NCBI GenBank assembly: GCA_015063285.1
Contig: SUST01000001.1
Coordinates: 124,001-188,000 of the forward strand
From: Thermoplasmata archaeon
Lineage (GTDB): Archaea; Thermoplasmatota; Thermoplasmata; Methanomassiliicoccales; Methanomethylophilaceae
Direction of reading: 5' to 3'
Length of the DNA stretch: 64,000 nt
The notes beneath the pieces were generated by a model, which had not been told where the DNA came from, did no database searches, and was given only the letters and a program-made list of their open reading frames with translations. Made by a program: the position numbers and the translations under genes. Below, piece after piece: positions 26,781 through 35,477 of the stretch; the stretch's first letter is position 1; every line of letters starts with the position of its first letter.

Positions 26781-27105
26781 AGTTCCTATGAATTATAGTG
26801 AGGTTCATGATATTTGAATATAGCACATGACTCGTCACAGGGCGTATAACTCGGCTTCCTCACACTAGTTATCGCAAGAAAACAGACGGCTGGGCCCCCA
26901 TCAATCCAAATCAAACAGGAGTTTAAACCGTATCCTGCACGGCATCATATCTTATTTTCAAACATCATGAATCTTTGTGCGCGCGACTACACAAATAATA
27001 CAATCATTTGTAGTTATGATCGTCACAACTGGACGATTGGAGCTACATAATTTCCCCGAGTACCTTACCGTTACTTCGTTATACCCGAACAGAGTTTGAT
27101 TCGTC
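26781..27105. other. Intergenic region without a recognisable gene
   Basis: 325 bp between divergent genes, AT-rich. A weak inverted repeat ACAAAT/ATTTGT occurs near 26990-27015. No RNA gene or coding frame is apparent. Confidence 0.4.
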
Positions 27106-27543
27106 ATGGCCAAGAGACGCGCCTATCTCGTCAAGCAGAGGAACAAGTTCCTCGAGGACCTCGGACTGGAGCCCTATCAGTACGGTGTGAACTGGACCCT
27201 TGATGATAAGAGGAAGGACCTGAGGAGATGGGACAGGCAGAGGAGGAAGTACGGCTTCGACGAGAGGGAGACCCGTGAGATGGACGTCGCCTACGCCGAA
27301 TGGCTGTACAGCCGCCTCATGATGTACCGCAAAAGGGCGTCCAAGGCCGTGGACCTGACCTATTATTCCATAGAGTTCGATGGGAAGGAATACACTCAGA
27401 TCGAGGCTATTGACAAGGTCCTGAAATGGACCAGGTACTATCTCGTGAACCGCGAAAATCCAGACAAATCCGTCAAGGCCTTCGGGAAACTGCAGAAGGC
27501 AAGCAGGCTGTGGACCAAGCTGCTTCCGTATGTGTCGTGGTGA
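27106..27543 (+). CDS. Hypothetical basic protein
   Basis: 145 residues, strongly charged and basic, mostly helical (KRKDLRRWDRQRRKYGFDER). It has no signal, no membrane helix and no known motif. Codon use matches the neighbouring host-like genes, with many C/G third positions, which supports a real gene. Function unknown. Confidence 0.7.
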   Translation: MAKRRAYLVKQRNKFLEDLGLEPYQYGVNWTLDDKRKDLRRWDRQRRKYGFDERETREMDVAYAEWLYSRLMMYRKRASKAVDLTYYSIEFDGKEYTQIEAIDKVLKWTRYYLVNRENPDKSVKAFGKLQKASRLWTKLLPYVSW

Positions 27544-27746
27544 GACGACGTACTCCAATTCAAAGAACACCTCAATTCAAAGAGTTAAATCTTGACAGAC
27601 CTTGCAAAGTTACCCGTTAGTAATCGGCAACCTCGTAGTTAGCAGACCCTTCAGCTCCGGACAGTTTTTTCCTGAAATGCTAAGTCAAAACATATTCTGT
27701 CGACAGCCATCTAGAAATTATTGGTGGTAATAAATGACAGTCTAAA

Positions 27747-27770
27747 ATAAATTAGGTTAGAATAATTTAT
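27747..27770. promoter_or_regulatory. 24-bp dyad upstream of the first ABC operon
   Basis: ATAAATTA (27747-27754) mirrors TAATTTAT (27763-27770) around GGTTAGAA. The left half with its spacer reads TTAGGTTAG, which resembles one half of DtxR/IdeR iron boxes. It lies 84 bp before the binding-protein gene. Confidence 0.5.
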
Positions 27771-27775
27771 GAATA

Positions 27776-27795
27776 TAGTATATATTTGTATACTA
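27776..27795. promoter_or_regulatory. 20-bp dyad in the same promoter
   Basis: TAGTATA (27776-27782) mirrors TATACTA (27789-27795) around TATTTG. It starts 5 bp after the previous dyad and overlaps TATA-like sequence, as a repressor site would. Confidence 0.5.
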
Positions 27796-27853
27796 AATCT
27801 ATAAATATAATCAGTACTGATCCATTAGTTGGAGTAATAATCCAAATGATACT

Positions 27854-29224
27854 ATGGACAACAAATTTCTGATTATCGCGGTCGCGGCAATAGTTGCCAT
27901 CGCTGCTGTGGGGGCAGTCATCGTCCTCAACGGTAATGACAACAGCTCCGACAACAACGGAGGCGATGACATTACCAATGAAATCGTCGTCAAAACACTG
28001 GATCTTCCAGCCGACACTCTTCTACGTGTATTCGGTAACGTGAACGGCGATGCGTACATCAACAACGACGACATGACCTACCTAAAGGCCATAATCAAGG
28101 GAGAGAAGGAACAGACCTTCTATGCTGATGTCAACCAGGACGGTGTCATAAACAACAAGGATGTCACCTATCTGCAAGGCATCATCAAAGGTGACCCTAC
28201 CCGTCTGTACTACCAGAACTACAAGTACGACGTCAAGTCAGTCGCCGTTCCTATCGATAAGATGACCGTCATATACTACCAGGTCATGGAAGCAGTCGTC
28301 CTTCTGGGTGCGTTTGACAAGGCTGTCGCTACAGACGAATACACTTGCGTAGACAAAGCCTCTCAATTCCCAGGAATCGAGAAGATGAAGAACCTCGGAC
28401 AGAAATCCGAGATCACCGCCGAGGACCTCATGTCCACCGGTGCCACCACCATCATCTCCGGTTCTGCCACCTACCACATCTCCGAGGAAGTGGAGAAGCA
28501 GCTGCCGTCCAACTACGACATGGTCCGTCTCTGCAACGGTGCAAGCGGACCTGTAATCGTATGGCATGTCGTCACCCTGGGCTACATCCTGGGATCCGAC
28601 GGCGGTTACAACTACCTCGACTTCTACAACAAGTGCATGAACACAGTCAAAGAGAGAACCACTGGTCTGAACAGCGATGTCCCCAAGTCCCTTTCCATAT
28701 ACTTCGACAGCGAAACCAAGTTCAAGATCCACTGCGAGAACTCTGGTAGCTATGAGGTCTCCGAGTTCGCCAGAACCGAGAATGTCGCGGACGGATTCTA
28801 TGAGAAGTACAGTACCCTGTACTACTACCCTGAGAACACCGAATTCGTGTACGGTCTGGAAAAGGATCCAGGACTCGATCTGCTGATATTCACCAAGAAG
28901 TCCACCATCATAGGCTCCGATAAGAAGACGTTCATGGATGACTTCTACAACTACATGAAATCCGTGGGTCTCGACAAGCTAAAGAACTACCAGGATGGAA
29001 AGGCCATAGCCATATGCTACAACCTCACCAACGGCACCCCGCTGTGCCTAGGCCCCATAGTCATTGCTTCTCTGCTCTATCCAGATTCTTTCAAGGACGT
29101 GAACGTGTATGAATACCTCCAGGAATTCTATGACAAGTTCACCATGATGAAGATCGACGTTACCAAAGACGCGTTCTTCTTCTGCACCTCTCAGGACCTG
29201 ATAGACGCAGGCTATAAGCTCTGA
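27854..29224 (+). CDS. ABC transporter substrate-binding protein with dockerin-like repeats
   Basis: 456 residues. An N-terminal anchor (residues 5-25) is followed by an Asn/Asp-rich linker and two dockerin-like calcium loops, GNVNGDAYINNDDMTYL (about 61-77) and ADVNQDGVINNKDVTYL (about 91-107). The rest is a FecB/BtuF-type binding protein. It leads an operon with a permease and an ATPase and should capture an iron chelate, corrinoid or similar ligand outside the membrane. The dockerin-like pair between anchor and binding domain is unusual and recurs in the second operon (49210-50586). Confidence 0.87.
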   Translation: MDNKFLIIAVAAIVAIAAVGAVIVLNGNDNSSDNNGGDDITNEIVVKTLDLPADTLLRVFGNVNGDAYINNDDMTYLKAIIKGEKEQTFYADVNQDGVINNKDVTYLQGIIKGDPTRLYYQNYKYDVKSVAVPIDKMTVIYYQVMEAVVLLGAFDKAVATDEYTCVDKASQFPGIEKMKNLGQKSEITAEDLMSTGATTIISGSATYHISEEVEKQLPSNYDMVRLCNGASGPVIVWHVVTLGYILGSDGGYNYLDFYNKCMNTVKERTTGLNSDVPKSLSIYFDSETKFKIHCENSGSYEVSEFARTENVADGFYEKYSTLYYYPENTEFVYGLEKDPGLDLLIFTKKSTIIGSDKKTFMDDFYNYMKSVGLDKLKNYQDGKAIAICYNLTNGTPLCLGPIVIASLLYPDSFKDVNVYEYLQEFYDKFTMMKIDVTKDAFFFCTSQDLIDAGYKL

Positions 29225-29233
29225 TCAAACCCA

Positions 29234-29257
29234 GGGGGTGCGCATCCGCGCACCTCC
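29234..29257 (+). terminator. 10-bp hairpin between binding protein and permease genes
   Basis: GGGGGTGCGC, loop ATCC and GCGCACCTCC form a 10-bp stem with one G-T pair, 9 nt after the stop. A T-rich stretch (CATCTTCTTTTC) follows. It lies inside the operon, so partial termination or RNA protection could give more binding protein than permease. Confidence 0.6.
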
Positions 29258-29292
29258 GAACCATCTTCTTTTCAGATCACAGGCGGGGTACA

Positions 29293-30423
29293 TTGTCCAA
29301 CTTTACCAGGAAATTAAAGAAAAGAATAATGTCGGGCAAGATGAACGCTCTCACTAACGTGTCCTCGGTTGATTCCGAGGAACAGCTGTTAGATATCTAT
29401 CGCAACTACACGTTCAGAAAGATACTGTTCATAATCATCTGCCTCGCCCTAATGATAATGGTGATAGGGATTGCCATATCCATAGGGCCATACAACCTGG
29501 GTTTCTGGGAATCGTATGAGATCATCTGGGCCAACATAACGGGCAATGTGACCGATGTTACGAAGGATCACGTCGTAATCAATCTCCGCCTGCCGAGAAT
29601 CGTCGAAGGCATACTCACAGGTGCTGGACTGGCTGTGGCCGGTGCTGTCATGCAGGGAATCATGAAGAATCCTCTTGCAGACCCTTACACCACAGGTATC
29701 TCCTCTGGTGCTTCGCTGGGTGCAACATTCGCCATGATAAGCGGATTGACCATCCTGCAAGGCCATTATGGACTCGTCGTCAACGCTTTCATCTTTTCAT
29801 TGATACCGGCGGCGGCCATCATCATCATATCCAAGATCAAAGGAAGTGCCGCAGTCACCATGATTCTGTCAGGTCTTGCAGTCATGTACTTCTTCAATGC
29901 CATAACCACATATCTTATGCTCAGAGCGGATCCGGATGACCTGGCAGCAGTTTACACCTGGCAGGTCGGGACCCTTTCCACAGCCACGTGGGCGAACATT
30001 CCTGTCATGCTCCTGATAGTCATCATAGGCACCATCATCCTGATGATCCTCTCCAGCAAGATCAACATCCTGGCAAGCGGCGACGAAGGGGCGACCACAC
30101 TCGGCATAGATGCGGGAAAGCTCCGCATCCTCTGCCTAATAATCGTGTCTCTTGTATCCGCATCCGTGGTCTCATTCACCGGAATAATCGGCTTCATCGG
30201 GCTCGTCTCGCCGCACATCGTGCGTATATTCATCGGCGGAGACAACAGATACCTGATACCCGCATCAGCCGTATTCGGTGCCGCTTTCCTGATCACCTGT
30301 GACCTGATCTCGAGATCCGCACTTCCCCAAGGAGCCGTTCCGGTAGGTGTCGTAACCTCATTCATCGGCGGTCCAATGTTCCTCTACCTCATACTCAGGA
30401 ACAAGACGGGGGCGACATCATGA
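29293..30423 (+). CDS. FecCD-family ABC permease
   Basis: 376 residues with about nine or ten membrane helices. The family motifs LRLPRIVEGILTGAGLAVAG and NPLADPYTTGISSGASLGA, and GIIGFIGLVSPHIVR near the C-terminus (ATPase contact), are all present. The start is probably TTG 29293, behind GGCGGGG; ATG 29329 is an alternative. It forms the pore for the ligand of the upstream binding protein and is coupled to the ATPase gene by an ATGA overlap. Confidence 0.9.
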   Translation: MSNFTRKLKKRIMSGKMNALTNVSSVDSEEQLLDIYRNYTFRKILFIIICLALMIMVIGIAISIGPYNLGFWESYEIIWANITGNVTDVTKDHVVINLRLPRIVEGILTGAGLAVAGAVMQGIMKNPLADPYTTGISSGASLGATFAMISGLTILQGHYGLVVNAFIFSLIPAAAIIIISKIKGSAAVTMILSGLAVMYFFNAITTYLMLRADPDDLAAVYTWQVGTLSTATWANIPVMLLIVIIGTIILMILSSKINILASGDEGATTLGIDAGKLRILCLIIVSLVSASVVSFTGIIGFIGLVSPHIVRIFIGGDNRYLIPASAVFGAAFLITCDLISRSALPQGAVPVGVVTSFIGGPMFLYLILRNKTGATS

Positions 30424-31190
30424 AAGTTAACGTCTCCAACGTGTCCTACGGATACGACGAGAACATGGTACTCAACGGGATATCGTTCGATATCCTCGGC
30501 CCTGGGCTGACCTGCATCATAGGACCTAATGGAGTAGGCAAATCGACACTTGTGAAATGTATGAACAGGATCCTGAATCCGGACGAGGGCTCCGTCAGTA
30601 TCGACGATCGCAGCGTCAGAGACTACAAGCTTAGCGAGCTGGCGAAATTCATGGCCTTTGTCCCTGTGGCGAACAATAACAACAACGCCATGAACGTGCT
30701 CGAAACCGTCCTCATGGGGAGACACCCCCATCAGAGCTTCGGGTCACGCGCCGATGACATCCACTACGCATATGAGGCCCTCAAAGAGGTCGGCATCGAG
30801 AATCTGGCCCTCCGCGATGCTGGAAGCCTGTCAGCCGGACAGCAGCAGAAGGTCGCTATCGCCAAAGGATTGGCGCAGGAGCCTAAGCTCCTCATACTCG
30901 ATGAGCCTACCGCCAACCTCGACATACGCCATCAGATACTCATCACAAAGAAACTCAGGGAACTCTCCGAGACCAGAGGGCTATCGGTACTCATGATAAG
31001 CCATGACCTGAACATCGCATCCAGGTACGGAGACAGGATCATAGTCATGGCCAAACCCGGAGTCATATACGCCATAGGCTCCCCGAGCGAGGTCATAACG
31101 GAATCCATGCTCGAAGAGGTCTACGGGGTGAAATCCGAAGTCATCGATGTCAACGGGCGCCCACACGTGGTACTCCTGGATGCAGAATGA
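30420..31190 (+). CDS. ABC transporter ATPase (FecE/BtuD type)
   Basis: 256 residues: Walker A GPNGVGKST (35-43), signature LSAGQQQKVAIAKGL (about 139), Walker B LLILDEPTANLD (about 160) and the switch His in SHDLN. It powers import through the permease upstream. The closest relative in the window is the ATPase at 46546-47340. Confidence 0.93.
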   Translation: MKVNVSNVSYGYDENMVLNGISFDILGPGLTCIIGPNGVGKSTLVKCMNRILNPDEGSVSIDDRSVRDYKLSELAKFMAFVPVANNNNNAMNVLETVLMGRHPHQSFGSRADDIHYAYEALKEVGIENLALRDAGSLSAGQQQKVAIAKGLAQEPKLLILDEPTANLDIRHQILITKKLRELSETRGLSVLMISHDLNIASRYGDRIIVMAKPGVIYAIGSPSEVITESMLEEVYGVKSEVIDVNGRPHVVLLDAE

Positions 31191-31294
31191 AAAGTGGGAG
31201 GGTCAAACAACAGTCCCCCCTGCATCCATTTTAGAGTACACCAGCTTTCCCATCTGCCCAATCAATAAGTATCATCATCATTTACCATCCCCCG

Positions 31295-32863
31295 ATGAGG
31301 TACAGGACGATAATGGCGGCTTTGCTGATGGCATTCATCATCGCCCTGCCATGCCTCCCCCTAGGAACCGACTCGGATGCCGGGTCCCGTGACGACTGCC
31401 ATCCCGCATACGATTCTCTCAACCCGTCCCAGAAGTACCTGTACGACAGACTGGAGGACGCCGTCGGTTCCTTCAGGACGACCGTCAAGGTCTCCGGGCT
31501 CACCCTCGAGGAGACCTGGGAGGTCTATTACGCCTTCACTTCGGATTTTCCCGAGTTCTATTGGTTCGGGGAATCATATTCCATCTACTATTACGAGGAT
31601 ACCGGCCTGCCCTCGGAGATCAAGGCCGATAGTCATCTGGATTCCAAGAAGCTGAAGAGGGGCGTGGACGAGATAAACGAAACGTTCAAGAGGATCGATA
31701 TCACAGGAGATACCGATGCCGAAAGGCTACAGTGCATCCAGCAGTACCTAGCCTTCAATACAGTCTACGACAAGACGACGGAGAACTGCGGCGACCTGTA
31801 CGGCGCATTGGTGAACGGCAGGGCCAAATGCGACGGGTATTCGGCTGCGTTCCAATTCTGCTGCAAGATGCTGGACATCCCCTGCGTCACCTTCACCGGC
31901 GATGTGGTCTCGGAGGGGAGGCACGCATGGAACGCGGTCCGGATGGAGGACGGCAGATGGTACCATGTCGATGCCACATGGGACGACCCGAGATGTCCCG
32001 ATATGGTGGAATACGACTATTTCCTCATAGGTTCGGACACCGATACCCCTACTGGGACCTTCGGCAAGAACCGTACCGTCGATTACGGTTTCGGGATCGA
32101 GGTCTCCTCAAAGGCATACGCGTTCGATCCGTATCAGGACGGTTATTGGATGGACTACATACCGGTCCCCTACAAGACCCTCTCCAAAGCGGAGCTCAAG
32201 AACAGCTACTACTATTGGACCATACATGATGTCCAGATCCAGGTCGACGAGGATGCACGCAAGGCTTTGGTCTCGGCGATGCTCCGTTACGATTCGGATT
32301 ATTGGTACGTGACGGTCAAGACCTACCGGTCCTCTACGCCTGTGGAATCTGTGGATCTGAAGGATTACGAGATAGGGATGTATCTAGATGATACAAAGAT
32401 CGTCAGCCTAAGCTCAGAGGGTCTGGATGGGCTGATAAAGTTCGTTCCTCCGGATTCGGTCTCGGAGCCGAGCTATGTGCCCGAATACTATTCCCTTGAC
32501 GGAATATCCTTCGACAAGGGGAGCGGTCTGAAGCTCAAGGACCTCGACAGGTTCACCGTGGGGTATGTCGCTATAGACTTCATACCGCTGCTGATATTCA
32601 TCCTCGTAGTGGCCGTCATCATATCCCTGTTCATCTGGTACCGCAGAAGATCCTCCAAGAGGGCCATGGCGGCATACTATGGCTATTCGCCCCGGTATCC
32701 GCAGTCCGAATCCCGGAAGCAGTCTGCAGGCCGTTCCGTCGGATTCTGCCCCCAATGCGGCGCATCGATTCATAAAGAGGACACATTCTGCATGTACTGC
32801 GGCAGGAACATAGACAGACCGCTGTCCTCCGAGAACGATGACAGGACGGACGGAAAGACATGA
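31295..32863 (+). CDS. Transglutaminase-like surface protein with membrane anchor and zinc ribbon
   Basis: 522 residues: signal peptide (TIMAALLMAFIIALPCLP), then a transglutaminase/protease-like domain with the triad Cys in GRAKCDGYSAAF (about 178), His in RHAWNAV (about 208) and Asp in YHVDATWDDP (about 225). A transmembrane helix (about 430-450) follows, then a cytoplasmic zinc ribbon, FCPQCGASIHKEDTFCMYCG. The catalytic domain should face outside. It may cut or cross-link proteins or peptides; the substrate is unknown. A decayed copy of its tail lies at 34978-35207. Confidence 0.85.
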   Translation: MRYRTIMAALLMAFIIALPCLPLGTDSDAGSRDDCHPAYDSLNPSQKYLYDRLEDAVGSFRTTVKVSGLTLEETWEVYYAFTSDFPEFYWFGESYSIYYYEDTGLPSEIKADSHLDSKKLKRGVDEINETFKRIDITGDTDAERLQCIQQYLAFNTVYDKTTENCGDLYGALVNGRAKCDGYSAAFQFCCKMLDIPCVTFTGDVVSEGRHAWNAVRMEDGRWYHVDATWDDPRCPDMVEYDYFLIGSDTDTPTGTFGKNRTVDYGFGIEVSSKAYAFDPYQDGYWMDYIPVPYKTLSKAELKNSYYYWTIHDVQIQVDEDARKALVSAMLRYDSDYWYVTVKTYRSSTPVESVDLKDYEIGMYLDDTKIVSLSSEGLDGLIKFVPPDSVSEPSYVPEYYSLDGISFDKGSGLKLKDLDRFTVGYVAIDFIPLLIFILVVAVIISLFIWYRRRSSKRAMAAYYGYSPRYPQSESRKQSAGRSVGFCPQCGASIHKEDTFCMYCGRNIDRPLSSENDDRTDGKT

Positions 32864-32992
32864 GAGCATCATGAGGGAATCCGAGGCCCCCTTTCGTCAT
32901 CGCCTGATGATCATCTTAAATCCACTATAGAACGCCCGTTTGCAGGTATGTCATTATATTGTTGCCTTACGGTTCTTTTCTGAGGCTTCTTC

Positions 32993-34882
32993 ATGGAATT
33001 ATCCAAAAACGCAATCATCGGTATCGCGGCAGTTGCCGTCATCGCCATCGTCGCCGTTGCGGCGCTCGCTATGATGGGCGGAGGCGGCAGCGACGATATC
33101 ACATATGAGCTGAACGGAGGTGTCAACAACGAGAACAACCCTACGGGTTACAAATCCGATGTCGTCACCCTGTACGATCCCAGCAGGGAGGGGTATGACT
33201 TCTCCGGCTGGTATCTGGAACCAGGTTTCATCAACAAGGTCACGTCCCTGAACAAATCCATGGGCAAGGTCACCGTCTACGCCAAATGGGCGTACAAGGT
33301 CTACAACGTCGAGTATGTTCTCAACTGTGATACGGCGGTCAACATCAATCCGAAATCCGTCACTTGGGAATCCGGCACCCTCAGAGGCGCATGCTCCCTC
33401 GACCGCTGCTTCGATGCCTGGTATTCCACTCCGACCTTCGAGCCCGCCTCCAAAGTCGGTTCGTTCACGGACATCAAGTCGGATACGACCCTCTACGCGA
33501 AATGGAAGAGTCTCGCCGGCACAAAATACGTGTTCAGTGTCGAAAGCACGGACCCTTCGCACCCCATGGCCGATTCCAGCACCGCAGAGATGAGGATAGC
33601 CATAGACGATGGCAAGAGGGTACTGTCGTCGTCTTTCGCAAGTTATGATTATGTAGTCGGATCGGGGACGGTCCATTATTCCTGGTATGATTCCACTTGG
33701 TCCGATGACGAATCCGATTTCGATTTCATCAGGATGGACACTCTGACCACGATCGACGGAAAGAAAGAACTGTTCGTTTTCCAGAACGACGATTCGACAT
33801 ATTGGATCGATGAGTACTTCCATCCTTACAGAGTGGAAGAGTATAGCTTGAGATTCACTCTGTCATCATATTCCGCTTACACGGTCCCGACGGCAGTTAC
33901 GATAACCGTCTACTCGAGCGACGGCATAACCGTCAAGGGTTCAGGCACCTACAGCGTCGGGGACGACGTCAGTCTGACCGCGACGGCATCCTCCGGAAAG
34001 AAATTCAAAGGGTTCTGCTTCGACGGAAACGGCATCTACAGCAATCCTTCGATGAAGTTCGTGGCCTGCGATTCCCTGACATTGTTTGCCCTGGAGAAGA
34101 ACGAGTACGCCGTCTATGCCGAAGGATCCTATTCCGATCCTAAATGGACCGTCACCGACGACCGTACCGGCAATGTCGTGGCCACCGCCCACTCCAATCC
34201 TGCGTTCGTTTCCCTTGAGGAATCCATGTCATATACCGCATCGTTTACGGCAAAATCGGGCGGCAAGGATGTGGATCTGAAACAGGACCTGATCACCGGC
34301 TTTGTGCGTACGAACAAATACACTTGGGATTTCAACAGTTACAGGTATACCATAACCTCGGAGGATTACATCCCCAGCTATGTGTATTACAAGAACTTCA
34401 ACACGGACGGAAGGCATCATACAGACAATGTCAAGGACAGCGAGTTCCTCGCATACACCTCCCCCGAAATCGTCAATCTGGTGAAAAAGATGAGTGAGGA
34501 AGAGCACTTTTCCGACCTCCAGATGGCCAATTTTGTCCTCAGGTTCGTCCAGGAGGGCCTGACCTACACCAGTGACTCTTCGGGCAAAGGCATGGACGGA
34601 TACTGGAAGTATCCCTTCGAGACCCTGTTCAATACCATCGGGGACTGCGAGGACAAGACAATCCTCTATGCCTCACTGATGAAGGCGATGGGTTACGATG
34701 TCGCACTCCTGCTGTATGGCAACCACATGGCCGCAGGAATCGGCATGCCCTCCGGCACCCCGGGCAAATGCTACGAAGTAGGCGGGATCAGCTACTACTA
34801 CTGCGAGACGACCGTTCCGGGGTGGACGCTGGGCGAAACGCCGGAAGATTACGGCTCCGTCGATGTGGTGGTCATAATCTGA
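32993..34882 (+). CDS. Anchored surface protein: InlB-type repeats and transglutaminase-like domain
   Basis: 629 residues. An N-terminal anchor (7-28) is followed by InlB-type (Listeria-Bacteroides) repeats, each with a YDPSREGYDFSGWYLEPGF or TTLYAKWKS element, up to about residue 180, and then beta-rich regions. The C-terminal domain has a transglutaminase-like Cys in IGDCEDKTILYASLMKAMG (about 551) and His in YGNHMAAGIG (about 577). It follows another transglutaminase-like protein, and the two probably act on the cell surface. A strong terminator follows. Confidence 0.82.
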   Translation: MELSKNAIIGIAAVAVIAIVAVAALAMMGGGGSDDITYELNGGVNNENNPTGYKSDVVTLYDPSREGYDFSGWYLEPGFINKVTSLNKSMGKVTVYAKWAYKVYNVEYVLNCDTAVNINPKSVTWESGTLRGACSLDRCFDAWYSTPTFEPASKVGSFTDIKSDTTLYAKWKSLAGTKYVFSVESTDPSHPMADSSTAEMRIAIDDGKRVLSSSFASYDYVVGSGTVHYSWYDSTWSDDESDFDFIRMDTLTTIDGKKELFVFQNDDSTYWIDEYFHPYRVEEYSLRFTLSSYSAYTVPTAVTITVYSSDGITVKGSGTYSVGDDVSLTATASSGKKFKGFCFDGNGIYSNPSMKFVACDSLTLFALEKNEYAVYAEGSYSDPKWTVTDDRTGNVVATAHSNPAFVSLEESMSYTASFTAKSGGKDVDLKQDLITGFVRTNKYTWDFNSYRYTITSEDYIPSYVYYKNFNTDGRHHTDNVKDSEFLAYTSPEIVNLVKKMSEEEHFSDLQMANFVLRFVQEGLTYTSDSSGKGMDGYWKYPFETLFNTIGDCEDKTILYASLMKAMGYDVALLLYGNHMAAGIGMPSGTPGKCYEVGGISYYYCETTVPGWTLGETPEDYGSVDVVVII

Positions 34883-34909
34883 TCGGAATGCCTTCGGAGA
34901 AGCCTTGAT

Positions 34910-34935
34910 AGGGGGGGTCGCCCCCCTAGTTTTTC
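34910..34935 (+). terminator. Intrinsic terminator
   Basis: AGGGGGG, loop GTCG and CCCCCCT followed by AGTTTTT, 28 nt after the stop of the preceding gene. Confidence 0.8.
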
Positions 34936-34977
34936 ATGTTCTGACCGTCAGATTTCCATCATCGCCTGGTCAGGCCA

Positions 34978-35207
34978 TCTTCTAGCCGTCATCATATCTC
35001 GATTCATCTGTTACCGCAGGAGATCCTCCAGGAGGGTTATGGCAGCATATTATGGCCCGGCGGCAGTCTGCCGGCCGTTCCATCAGATTCTGTCCCCAAT
35101 GCGGCGCATCGCTCCATGAGGGGGGCTCGTTCTGCATGTACTGCGGCAGGAACATCGATAGGGCTCAGTCTTCTGAGGATGACAATGGATCGAAAGGAAG
35201 GATCTGA
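34978..35207 (+). pseudogene. Decayed copy of the transglutaminase gene tail
   Basis: LAVIISRFICYRRRSSRRVM and then, in another frame, RQSAGRSIRFCPQCGASLHE and GSFCMYCGRNIDRAQSSED repeat the end of the protein encoded at 31295-32863, with a deletion and a frameshift between helix and zinc ribbon. No start or catalytic domain remains. It shows a past duplication at this locus. The rest of 34883-35477 holds only terminator-like hairpins. Confidence 0.8.
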
Positions 35208-35338
35208 GAATCAGATAGCGGGAAGAGTCATAGGCCCGTACAAACTGAAAGGCCTGACCGTACTGCCGATGATCTTCAGATGAATGAAATAATTTAGTTA
35301 CAAAGGGCCATAATGCCCCTCTTTCTCAAACAATAATC

Positions 35339-35361
35339 AGAGAGTCTCATCGATACTCTCT
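35339..35361 (-). terminator. Hairpin downstream of the GmrSD-like gene
   Basis: AGAGAGT (35339-35345) pairs with ACTCTCT (35355-35361), and on the minus strand a T-rich tract follows. It lies about 115 nt past the stop, so its assignment is tentative. Confidence 0.4.
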
Positions 35362-35477
35362 ATTTTGTTTTTTTACAGTAACATTAACAGAATTGTGAAG
35401 CTACTTCAATCGTGAATAATAACATCACACTCACAATATCTGTCGTAAAATGCAAAACTAACTGATTCGTTCTTGCT

